NCBI GenBank assembly: GCA_039707465.1
Contig: CM077643.1
Coordinates: forward strand, 243,124,167-243,188,166
Origin: Rhabdophis nuchalis
Taxonomy: Eukaryota; Chordata; Lepidosauria; Squamata; Natricidae
Reading direction: 5' to 3'
Length of the DNA stretch: 64,000 nt
Below the pieces are notes generated by a model. That model worked only from the letters and a program-made list of their open reading frames with translations. It made no database searches and was not told the DNA's origin. Position numbers and translations under genes: made by a program. Numbering within the stretch: the first letter of the stretch is position 1; the number at the start of each line of letters is the position of its first letter. Shown here piece after piece: positions 21,601 to 34,600 of the stretch.

Positions 21601-24600
21601 CAACTATGCCGATATACTTAATGAAGGTGGCAGAAAAGTTGGTAAAATGGGGCAAAACTCACTTAACAAATGCCTCACTGAACAACGTAACTTTTGGGCT
21701 CAGTTGTTGTCATAGGTCGAGGACTGCTTGTATATCTAATCATAGCTCTCTTCAAAGTCACATTTGGATAAGCCAACATGGATTTATCTGGCTCGTGGGG
21801 CAGTGTATTATACTTCAGGATTATGTGGTTCCTTCAGACATTTCATTTGATCATAGTGAGTTTCCAGTTTGGTAGGCTTCTACATCTATGTAGGGTCGCT
21901 GACATTAAGGCAAAGACATGCAGAGGCTCAAATCATCACATACACCATATACCCGTGTTGGCGAACCTCTGGCACGTGTGCCACAGGCGGCACGCGGAGC
22001 CATTTCGAAGGGCACGTGAGGCATTGCCCTGTCAGCTCCAGCACCAGCTGATTTTTGGCCATTTTCCAGGGAAGCCTCCTGAAGCTTCCAGAGGGACAAA
22101 AAGGCCCAATAGGCAACCTGGAAGTCCATTCCCGAACTTACGGTTTGTGTGTTGGGCCATTTTTCGCCTTCCCCAGGGTCCTAGAAAGCCTCTGGAGCCT
22201 GAGGAGGGTGAAAAATGGGCTTACTGGGCCCACTAGAAGTCAGAAAATGGGCTGTTTCCAGCCTCTGGAGGGCCTCCCGGGTGGTGGTGGAGGCCATTTT
22301 CGCCCTCCCCAGGCTCCTAGAAAGCCTCTGGAGCCTGGAGAGGGCAAAGAATGGACCTATCAGGCCCACTGGAAGTTAGAAAATGGCCCTGAAGGGCCTC
22401 CAGTGGGGTGTGGGAGGCTGTTTTCACCCTCCCCAGGCTCCAAGAAAGCTGTGCGCGCATACGAGGGGCAGTGGGGGGGTTACATGCACATGCACAGGGT
22501 CATGGTGTGTGGGGGACAATAAAATATGGGGTGGGCATGAAAGCGAACACAATAGCGTGTTTGTGCATGCTTTTGGCACCTGAGGCGAAAAAGGTTCGCC
22601 ATCACTGCCATATACCATGGGAAATGCACAATAGTTTTCCAGTTCCACCCAGGCTCCATTCCAGCAGATCAGTTGGACCTCCCCAGTCAATGTGAGCTTT
22701 TCCAAAATATGCTAGATGGGCCAAAGCTCTTGGAATGGCACCTTGCAACATTATTTAGAGTCTATAGCACTTAGCAATAGCACTTAGACTTATATACCAC
22801 TTTACAGTGCTTTACAGCCCTCTCTAAGTGGATTACAGAGTCAGTCTATTGCCCCCAACAATCTGAGTCTTCATTTTACCAACCTCGGAAGGATGGAAGC
22901 CTGAGTCAGTCTTGAGCCAGTCAGGATTAAACTCCTGGCAGTGGACAGAATTAGCCTGCAATCCTGAATTCTAACCACTGCACCATCATGACTCTTTTGT
23001 ACATTCATGGCTGCTCAGTCATTCAAAATGGGAAACTCATAATTCCGGTCCATGGTTTCTGCAGTTCAGATCTTTGCATTCTCATTCTTTCTCTTTCAGT
23101 GATCAGGTTTTGTGGGCTCTTCCAAAATCTGACAGAGAAGCAGACATTCTACGGAATCTGACCACTGCTTTTGAGGTAACAGCCTTTGGCAAACTGTGAA
23201 TATAGTGCAGAAAAAATGGGTTTTCACATTGCATTAAACTGTAATGGGTTGAATTTGCTTTTGGCTTAGTGTGATGTGAAATGAGCCATGTTGGTTAATA
23301 AACAGTTTAGCACAAACCCAGCCAATTGTGGTTAATTAATGATCAACAGCTTAGGGTGATATATAAACCCAGGCAGAATACAGTACTCACTTACAACCAT
23401 TTTTAGAATGGAGTTTAAGAAAAAAAATGTACGCAGAAGGAAAAAAAGGTGAAATAAAGGAGTGAAAGTAGAATAGGAAAAGCAAGTTTATATAGATACA
23501 GTATATATTAATCCATTCCTCAATGTAATTATAAAAATATACTGGGGATAGATTAATCTAATAAAATGCATAGTGGGTAAACTTAAAGAGGATGTAGAAA
23601 TTGCTTGGGACAAGATGACAAGAGTTATACATCCACTGGAGTAGGCAGCTACATTAAATCTAAATCATCACCACATAGAAATGTGTGGAGTTACACTAAT
23701 GGTGTGTATGAGAAAGTATGCTTGATGGAATATTGATATGAAAGAGAGTGATAAAAAGCACATAGAAAAGTAATTGCGGCAAAAGTATTCAAAAATGCGT
23801 ACAATGCATACTGAGAAAAAAAAGAGGTCAACAGAATATTGTGAAAGATCGCATGGAACTGACATTTTGTTTTGGAATCGGGCAAAGAAGACCAAAAAAA
23901 AAAAAAAAAAAGAGGAGACCCCAGAAAAATGAATGACATTCAAAATAAAAAATGGCATGAAACTGAACCTGGGAATGCCAGAAAGCTTTCTAAGGGAATG
24001 ATAGAGATATATTGAAGAGTGGAATTGAAATGAACACTACAACTGTTGATGTCCAAGAAAATAATATTACTGAAATAATGCTGTGAGCAAGTTGAAAAGC
24101 AATAAGGCTATAGATATATAGAGGGAAAGTGGATGAATGTTAAAATAGGGAGCTGGTTTGCTTATGGTTCAAAGGTGAAACTTGCTTTGCAACGTGTTTT
24201 ACCTCTGTCAGTTTTTCTCTAACAATCAGAGCAGTGAGTAATAATAATAATAATAAACTTTAATTTGTAGACCGCTCCCTCTCCCCCAGGGGACTCGGAG
24301 CGGTGCACAGGGAAGATAAAAGACAATAAATATACATATACAAATATACATACATAATTAAAAGGCAAATTAAACATTATTCCTGTGCTAAAATTCCCAA
24401 TTGACGTTGGGAAGGAAGTAGCTTCCTTTCTTCAGTAAGTTGACACTTGCTGAAATGCAGCTACTTAAATAGCTGTATGGAAGGTACCACCAAGTCATAC
24501 ATAGTCGGAAGATAGAAGAGCACAGGAATCAAACCCTATATATGTGTAAAGGTAAAGGTTCCCCTCATACATATGTGCTAGTCGTTCCTGACTCTAGGGG

Positions 24601-25552
24601 GCGGTGCTCATCTCTGTTTCAAAGGTGGTTCCTATTTTTCTACTTGCATTTTTTTACATGCTTTTGAACTGCTAGGTTGGTAGAAGCTGGGACAAGTAAC
24701 TGGAGCTCACTCCGTTATGTGGCGCTAGGGATTCGAACCGCCAAACTCCCAATCTTTCTGATCGAAAGCCCAGCATCTTAGCCACTGAGCCACCACGTCC
24801 CATATATGTGTACCTCAGTCCTAAGAGTTAATCCCAGTCTTTTTTTTCTCCAGTTGTTTTGAACCAATGAATTCTAAGTCCTATGTTTCCCAGCCTCTAA
24901 GATTAGCATCTCTTCCATCTTTACACAATGGTTCTGCCTATCCTTACTTGTCATGTTGCCATCGTCAGCCCTTACCAAAAGGATATGGGAAGATTGCATC
25001 TCTGTCTGGCAACTGGAAGAATGTTGTTATTGTTCCCCTGCACAAAGGTGAAGGTAGCAAGAGTACATGAAAGCTGGGGGAGGGCAGGGGCGTATTGAGA
25101 GTGGGGATTAATGAGTTAGTTGTGCCAGCAAAATTCAGGAAGAGCCCTGCAGTTTTGTGCCAGTGGGTCACTGAAAAGTGTTTGAATGTGAGAAAGATCG
25201 ATTGCATTTATTGATAGAAAAAAACCTGTATAATAAAATGAACAAGCTAGAATTGTAGAAGCTTTTGCAAAAGTGTGGAGTTGAAAGCTATTCCTAGACT
25301 GATGTAGAATTGAAGTAAAAACATAGATTAGGATTAGCAGGGAGTAAAATAAAGATTTGTAATGTCCCCTTAGCAGTGGTGGGTTTCAATTTTTTTTAGA
25401 ACCTACTCTGTAGGTGTGGCCTATGTTGTGGGCGTGACTTGGCAGTCATGTGACAGGGTGGGCGTGGCCACCTTTTAAAATGTGGTGAAACTCATTTAAC
25501 AACGCTCTTGCTTAGCAACCAAAATTTTGGACTCAATTGTCATGATAAATTC

Positions 25553-25624
<72 letters not shown>

Positions 25625-28600
25625 TATTCCCTTCCCTTCCCTTCCCTTTCCTTTCCTTTCCTTCCCGTTGAGTCACTGGCAGCAGCGGGCCAGATTTACT
25701 TCCAGGTACGCCAGTGGAACCCCCTCTCACCGGTTCTCTAAATTTCACCAACCGGCTCTCGCGAGTAGGTGCGAGCCTGCAGAAACCCACCACTGCCCCT
25801 TAGTTAACATATTTATACTGGTAGCAATATGCATATGCAAAATACTTATAGTGCTGGGAATGGGAACATCATTATTGTATCATGCAATTTATATTAGATA
25901 GACAGAATCATGCTGTAGGAAGTTAGCACCCACCCCTTTCCTAGAAGAATGAAATATTCTAGGAAATATTAGAAAGGCAGAATATTATATTTCCCTGGAT
26001 GAGAAAAGGAGAAACTTTGGGGGGGGGGGATGTTTAGGCAGGAAGCAGACTTGCTCTTAATAGCCCCCACCCTCCTCAATAGCTCACAGCAGAGGTCAGC
26101 CCTTGAGAGATAAAGAGAGAGCTAGGTCTATTCATAAGCAAATGCCCTCACCCAGGATCCGACAAAGATAGGATTAGCCCTCTACCCATCTAGCAACAGG
26201 GCTCACCACATGACACCTGGGGAGATTACATCACCCAGCAAGATTCAACCAAGTTTGGGACTCAAGACACTGCAAAGTTATCCCGACATGGCCCCATGGG
26301 AGTCTGACAACCAATCAGAATACATTTCTTACACTGGAATAGGAAGCTCCAAGGCAGGGTCCAAGAGAAGGTATAAATCTCTCTCTCTCTTCCACCCATG
26401 TGTTTTTTTACTTTTCCTCAAACCATGTAGTCCTGTCCAACACTATACCATATTTCCAAGCAGCCACCATGTTTCCAGTGTCTTTCTCCCCACTTGGAAC
26501 AGAACCAAGATGGACATTTCTTCCAACAATGCAATGAGAATTAATATGTAAATCCAATTAGCAAAAACCAAGATAGCTATGACAGAAAATTACTAGTTTT
26601 CTACTGTACTAGTTTGAATTTAGTTCCAGATCAAGCAGAAAGGAAACCCCCAACTACTTCTCTCCAAATATTTTGCATAAAAAGAGCACAAAATAAAGGC
26701 TGCAAAATAAAACGGATTGCCACGAGAAAGTGAAAACAAGTAAATACCCCATTCTGAATGTCATTCTCTTTCATTTCAAAATAGATTGTGCTTTGGCAAC
26801 CGGCTTCCCCTGAAAACATTGTAAAGCATAAGGAGGTACATTTTTACGTCAATGTTTCCGATATAGATAACGTGAAAACGGAGCTTAACCGATCTGCCAT
26901 TTTATTCAGGTATGACACTTTATGTCCTGCTCTCTATGCCTGCGAGTGGGATACTACCAAGCCATTGTTGTTGTAGTTTTAAAATCGAAGACGAGGCACC
27001 GTTATGCTCTTTCTTTTCAGAGTTTCTCTGGAAGATGTTCAGAAAATTATTGACCAACAAACTGTCAATGACACCGCTACCCCCCGTGGTTCTACTTCAT
27101 TCTATGAGCAATACCATTCTCTAAAAGTGGTAAGACTTGGTGTAATTGGTCCCTTTATTTCTAAAACTGTGGTAGGTTCTCAGGGAGTTACTAACCAAGG
27201 ATTTCGTGGTGAAACAGTTGTAAGGTTGTTTAGGTCAACCAACCAACATCTTCCCTGGATGCCATGAGCCAATAATTGCTCCGTGTGATTGACCAAATGG
27301 AATTGAAAGAAGACAGAGTTGCTATTTCTCAAGAGGCCCTTTGATTTTGATTTTATTTTGATTTTATTTGATTTTTATACTGCACCTATCTCCCACAAGG
27401 GACTCAGGGCGGTGCACAGGAATGTTAAAATGTGAACATACATACATATGAATAAATACAACTACAAATATTAAAATATAATTAAATTGAAAATAGCCTG
27501 TGCTAAAAATGCAACTAAAATAGTAAAAATTCCCAAAGATTAAAAATCGTTTAAAACTCAGTCTGTAAAAATGATCTCAAGGTCTAGGCTAGGCCGGCTA
27601 AGTGAAAGAAATGAGTCTTAAGATGTTGGCGGAAGAGGCGGAGGTCCGTGGTAGTCCGAAGTTCGGGGGGTAGGTCGTTCCAGAGGGCAGGGCCCACCAC
27701 AGAGGAGGCCCTTCCCCTGGGGGCTGCCAAGGGGAGCCCCATGTAGAGAGCATTACAGTAGTCTAGGCGGGACGTAATGAGTGCTTGAGTGACAGTGCGG
27801 AGTGTGTCCCGGTCGAGAAAAGGGCACAACTGGCGTACCAGGCGGACCTGGTAAAAAGCCCCCCTGGCCACAGCCGTCACATGATCATCCATGGACAGCC
27901 GGGAATCCAGGAGGACGCCTAAGTTGCGGGCCCTTTCCACGGGGGCTAATGACTCGCCCCCGATGGCCAGTGATGGAGTCAACTGGCTGTACCGGGACGT
28001 CGGAAACCACAGCCACTCGGTCTTGGACGGGTTGAGTCGAAGTTTGTTACTCCCCATCCAGACCCGCACGGCCTCCAGACACCAGGACATCACTTCAACG
28101 GCATCATTGGGGTGGTTTGGGGTAGATATGTACAGCTGCGTGTCATCAGCATACTGATAGTACTCTACCCCAAAACCACGGATGATTTCGCCCAGTGGCT
28201 TCATATAGGTGTTGAACAGGAGTGGCGAGAGGACCGACCCCTGAGGCACCCTGCACATGAGGGGCAGGAGGGAGACCTCTGCCCTCCTGCCAACACGAAT
28301 TGCGACCGCCCGGAGAGGTAGGAGGAGAACCACTGTAAAACGGTGCCTCCCACCCCCAACCCCTCCAGTCGGTTGGCTGCAGCTTGGATCTGCAACTCGG
28401 TAGTTCTCCTGGATTCATGAAGGTGGAGTATGACTATAGGGGGGAGCCTTTGCCCATATTTGGCTGGTTTACCAGGTGGGGTCCTACTGGAGTGCACACC
28501 TTCATCACCACTACCCTTGACCACATTTTAAGAGTTGGATTTGGTTTGAAGATTAGTGTGCTTGGAAACTGCAACTGGTGTAAAATGCAACTAAGAGGAA

Positions 28601-31600
28601 ATTCTGACCTCATCACCCAGCCTAAAATTATAATGGCATCTTCCTTGGAGGTTTTTGGGAAGACTGTTAAGGTTGAGGTTTTTTCATAAGGCCTTTAAAG
28701 CAATACATTATGGTTTGCTAGAGAAAGATCCAATTATTGTCATTTTGTCCATTATTTTTATGCCAGAGAGACAAGTCCAAAGTTATGCTTCTTTTCATAT
28801 ATCAGTGATGGTGAACGTATGGCACGGGTGCCACAGGTGGCATGCGGAACCATTTAGGGCATGCGAGGCATTGCCGTGTCAGCTCCAGCGCACTTGTGAG
28901 TGCTGGCCAGTTGATTTAGACCTTCTTTTGAGGCTATTTTTGGCCTTCTGGGGGCTTCAGGGAAGCTTCTGGAGGCTGTTTTCACCCTCCCCAGGCTCCT
29001 AGAAAGCCTCTGGAGCCTGAGGAAGGCGAAAAAAGCACACCAAAAGCAGGAGGTCACGCACTTAGCATTATGGGTGTGGCATGCTCATGCACAACCCTCT
29101 CTGCTCCCCCGCTTTTGGCACACGAGCCAAAAAAGGTTAGCTATCACTGTCTTATACTAAGGATATAATTTAATTCTCTAAAAGTTGTAAGACTTGGTAT
29201 AATTGGTCCCCAAGTTTTACGACCCATATATTGTACCACTAATGTAATACTTTTAATCAGCTCAAAAACCTTTTTGACAACAATAAAAAAAATCAGATTT
29301 AACATATGCAACAATATATCCATGTTTTATCTTCTTCAAATCATTACATTAAGCCTGTAAAGTAAGCTAACTTGATATTGTTATAACTATATTGCAGAAA
29401 CAGAGTTAGGTCACACCAATTGCTTTTTCCTGCCTCTTCCATTATTCTTTTAATTGTCGGAACACCCAAATAGCCTAAATGGCTCTTCTGACCTTCAGAA
29501 ATATTGATTGTATCCCAACTTCATGGAAACTGGTATAGTCTGTGCTCAAGATACAATCACCCTGGGGAAAAATTAGGAAAGACACAAATAGTAGTTGGTA
29601 GCCTATTGATGTCAACTGGAATTAACTGATGGAATAATAGAAGGAAGTTGTTGCTTCAAAAATTTTAAATGCCTTATCTCTGCTGAAAGAGCCATTTTAT
29701 CTTTTAGATATATACATGGATGGATGAAGTAGCTGCAAGATATCCTGATGTCATCCAAAAGATACATATTGGACAGTCTTTTGATAAACGTCTGCTTTAT
29801 GTTTTGAAGGTATGTTTGTCCAAACCTCCCAATTTCTTCAGAGGGTGAAATGCTATTTGGAACAAGGAACCAGGTAGCGGTGGAATCCAGGCAATTTGGG
29901 AACCCCTCTATTGTGTAGTGGGCTTCAGTAAGCAAGAACCAAGCCAGCATAGCTACAACAGCATTTATTGACTTAAAACTGGAACTGAGGAACAGCAAGC
30001 AGATGCCTGCAATTTATTCCCTGGGCCCACAGGGTCTTAACCAATCATAATGCTTGAAAAACCCGCCCAAATATGAATCTTCAAAGTTTCCCTCCAAAAC
30101 AATTGGAGCTAACAGTGAGGGTCATCTAAAGCAGGGGCCCCCAACCTTTTTGGCACCAGGGACTGGTTTCATGGTAAAAAAATTCCGCGGACCGGTGGTC
30201 ATGGCTCGGCTGGCGTAGAGGGGGAACAGGCGGCGCATGCGCGCGTGGGGGGAGGGGTGAGTTGGCTCACTCACCCCTCTCAGGCCCCCAATAGTGCAAG
30301 CGGTCGCGCCTGCGCTCTCCCGCCCCCCGTGCGAGCTCTGCCCAAGGGGCTTCCCCCTCCTCCCTCCTCCTCCTCTCTGGCCCTTTCTAAGAGTTGTGCC
30401 GCTCACTGCGGCCCAGTTCCTATCAAGCCACGGACCGGCATCGGTCCAAGGCCCGGGGGTTGGGGACCCCTGATCTAAAGGTTAATTTCACTTTAGCAGA
30501 GCTTAACACAACTATATATATATATATATATTCAATACATAACACCCTCTGGAAAATACCCAGTTGCAACCGAAATGACTTGAGAAAATGGAACTAAGAG
30601 AGCCGAAAACTGCCCTAATATTTTCTTTCCACCGGGTTTTGATTTTATTTTCAGGAGAGGGACGGTTTTATTTATTTATTTATTTTTGCTTGTTGCACTG
30701 ATATCAAAACTTGAAAGTAAGCTATTTCAGAAACTATTTTACAAGTGATGTTGATTTAGGATAATCAATATGATTAACTAGCCATATATCTTCTTGGGAA
30801 CTTTTGCCATTAAATTTCCTTTTATTAGTTTTCGGCTAGAAACAGAACTCCCAAAAATGCCATCTGGATCGATTGTGGAATCCATGCAAGGGAATGGATT
30901 TCGCCAGCTTGTTGTCTCTGGTTTACAGGACACGTAAGTTGATCGGTTTTTTTTTTTAAGTATTTACTAACTTGCACATACATTACATAACCACCAAGGA
31001 TACACAAGACAAAGGGAGGCGCTTTTCAGAATTTGATAAATAAACATGAGTTCTGGTTCCCAAGGAGCTTGGAGTCTTTTATATACATTCACTTTATTGC
31101 GGTCATGGACCAGAGATCTAGACAAACGATCACACAAAGATATAAAACCAAGCCCCACTGAAAAGTGGGAGACAATAGGCAAAATCGATGATAAAGACCA
31201 TTCTGTCGACCATACCATCTATCCGTTGTGAAAATGTAAAGCTATGCTTTGAGGACTATGGTCAGTTAACATTGTGCGTAAATGGTGGATATCATATAAG
31301 ATTTTACGTGGAATCTGCGTATCGGCACCTTATGCAACCACCAAGTGGTGCACTACAAACAGTCAGTATGACTGGCCTCAGCCAGTGGGACCAACCTGAC
31401 CCTTCCCACGGTTCTTACATGCCAGGACTGCAGCAAAACATTTTGCAACCTTTAGTGTGATCTTAGAGTCGGTGCCCTGGAGTAAAAGACAAAGACTAAG
31501 ATTTCCGGTTAGTCCAGGAAAAGTTTGGAGTCTTTTATTTATTTTAAAGAGAAGGTAGAAGGCTGAGACAACAATAAAGGCAGATTCTGTTAATGAAAGT

Positions 31601-34600
31601 AAAAATTTACCATAAAGTAGAATTTATTCATCTGGATGGGCTTGTTGTTTGGATGTGCTACCATGTAAGGCTGACATCAACCTTGCAGACCTGAAAGTAC
31701 ACTTCTCCCATCACTTTACAGCTCCAGAAACTAGGAAAGGTCTCTTCTGAGATGGTTTCCTGCTGTGGGCTGTTTCCTTTTATCTGACCATCCCTCTGGC
31801 TGTAGTTCTTCCTTGTTTCCAAAAGTCATTCCCACATACCATTACAGAGAATGAAAAAGTCAGGAGGTCAACAATGATTGTATTCATATAACACCCTGAT
31901 CCCTAAACTAGCCACCCATTTAAGCCTAGCGTGTGACAAGAGATCAGGTCATGCCGTTTATCATACTATGCAAATTCAGATAATGGGTTAATTCCACATG
32001 TTATGCTTTTGCATAAATCATCTTAAAAGGATAAAGTAGGGAACAGATTAAAAGTATACAGAACTAGTTGAACTGGTTTGTCCCTGGTAGAATTCCTCAT
32101 TCTTCATGGGATCCTACTGGACATAGGGTAAAATGCATTAACCCAAGAAGTGAGAAGCAATGGCGATAACTAGTAAGCAACTAGATCTAGTCATCTTTAA
32201 ACTTTGCCCACAGAGTGACTCTGAGGCAAAGTGGGAATTTTTTATGGTGATTACATAATTCAGAGCCTTATATTAAAAGGTTGCTTAAAAAAAAAAGAAA
32301 GGCAAGCCTTCTCCTTTTTTAGGAGTGGTGTGGTGGCTCAGTGGTTAAGATGCTGGGCCTGTTGGCTGGAAAGCCACATGGCAGGATGAGCTCCTGTCCT
32401 TGTCCCAGTTTCTGCCAACTTAGCACAGGGGTCTGCAAAGTTGGCTCTTTGAAGACTGGTGGACTTCAACTTCCAGAATTCCCCAGCCAACTTTGCAGAC
32501 CCCTGACTTAGCAGTTCTAAAGCATACAAATGCAAGTAGATAAATAGATACCACTACAGTGGAAAAATAACAGTGCTCCGTGACATCATGCTGACCATAT
32601 TACCATGGAAATGTCTTCAGAGCGCCCATTGCTCAATGGCCTTGAAACAGAGATGAGCATCGCCTCCTATAGTTGACAACGACCAGCAGAGTAAAATCCA
32701 GCTGAGACTCCTCCTCCTTCTTCGGTCTGTTGCACTTTGCTTGTGTTAAGCTGTCTCCCTTATCATCTGTTGACTTAGTATGGTGGGGGTTGTAATCCAG
32801 CATATCTGACTAGCACTATGTTGGGAAGACGGGCACAAGAAGTCTATCCTCAGTTCTGAAAACAGGACAAAAAATGATAGGAGTAGGGATAAGTTATTCT
32901 TTCTTCTCACCTATACATTCTTTCCAGTCCTATGTATGCTATCTTGAGCTCTTGGAGGAAAAGGAGGAAGAGAATTCGAACAAATGCAGGAGAAATTTCT
33001 CCATAATTATTTAATAGTGGGATCAGATACATGCTGTTGGTGAAGCCCCATTGTTTACCAGAGCTAGCAAAAGACAATGAGGGGGTTGCAACCATAAAAT
33101 GATGCAACTTAGAAAGTAGCTATGCTCAAATATAGCAATGTCTTAATAAATGATTGGATATAGCAAGCAACTCAGCAGTTTCCGTTAAATCTTATTTTTC
33201 CATCCACTTCTAGGTTACACAATTTCTAAACAGGGATGCAACAATGGCAAGACTCCTACAGAACCTTGATTTCTATGTCATGCCAATAATGAATGTGGAT
33301 GGTTATGACTATACATGGTCTACCGTAAGTATAAATTTTTGCTAGATATATTATGAAATTTGGTCTGGAAATTTTGAAAGTCCAAATAATCTACATTGAG
33401 ATGACTTGTTACAGTGTTGCATTACCTTAGGTGTTATGAAACAATATTCAAATCAATTAACTTTGTGCTGCAGGATTGCCTCTTTTCTTTAAATGTTACT
33501 AGAGGAAGGAAGGCAGATTTCCTGCTACATCACACGTAAAATATTAATTTCAATTTTTACATAATGATGCATTCTTTGACCCTATTTTCTGGGTTAATGA
33601 TGCTGGTTCTAATTAAAAATATATGCTCACTATATTTATTTATTATGTAATTACTAATAAGTACTGTATACTTATAAAAAGAATACTTTTATGGATGTAT
33701 TTTCCTCTGACTAATCTTGTGCTGAATGCAGGAACTATTTATTTATTTGGCGTAAGTTTCAAACTTAGCAATGAGCTTCACATTTGGTTTTATTTCATTG
33801 GAGCTCACCTCAACAAAATTCTGCACCTCGCGAAAGCAGGGAAAATCTAGGAATTCACCTTGGTCCACAGCAGAATAGTATCAAGAACGACAGAAGCCTT
33901 GCTTGATAGTGTACTGTAGATCCGCAGAGAAAAATAACACAAGATAATTCTACTTTTCAATATGTTGCTTGATACTCACTTTGAATCTGCAAGATGGATT
34001 TAGAAATACCTTGAGTGTTTAGTTCAAACTATCTTGATTTACATCTTCGCTTCACACTAAATAACCTTGAGCTATACATTCTGGCTTGGTTCAGAAGCAT
34101 GGTGAACTCTAATGCGGCTAGTTCTTAGCTGAGCCACGGTGGTGCAGTGGTTAGAGTGCAGTACTGCAGGTTATCTACTTCTGCTGCCTGCAGTTCAGCA
34201 GTTCGAGTCTCACTGGGTTAAGACTAACTCAGTCTTCCAGCCTTCTGAGGTCGGTAAAATGAGGACCCAAATTGTTGGGGGACAATAGGCTGACTCTGTA
34301 AACTACTTAGAGAGGACTGTAAAGCACTGTGAAGCAATATATAAGTCTAAGTGCTATTGCTATTAGCACATGGTGAGTCTTACCACATGGTTACAATATT
34401 CTCTAACTCTAAACCCTTATACCAATGTTTAGCACGATGCATGAATCTAGAATCTTGGTCTCCCCTCACTCACAGATTTTGCAGGGAAGAAAAAGGTGAA
34501 AAGCAGCTCTCCTGAACTCATTAGGAAAATAGATGGGGCACATGGATAGAGAGAGAAATATTGGTCCCAAGTCAGTGGTGGGTTTCACAATTTTTTAGAA

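Noticed and set aside
21778..22522. Overlapping 150-codon frames
   Set aside because: They cover the tandem-block hAT-type element, and the frames start and stop at repeat units.
25508..25901. Frames rich in Phe/Leu/Ser and the antisense Lys/Glu/Arg frame
   Set aside because: They arise from the (TTTC)n array inside a hAT-type element.
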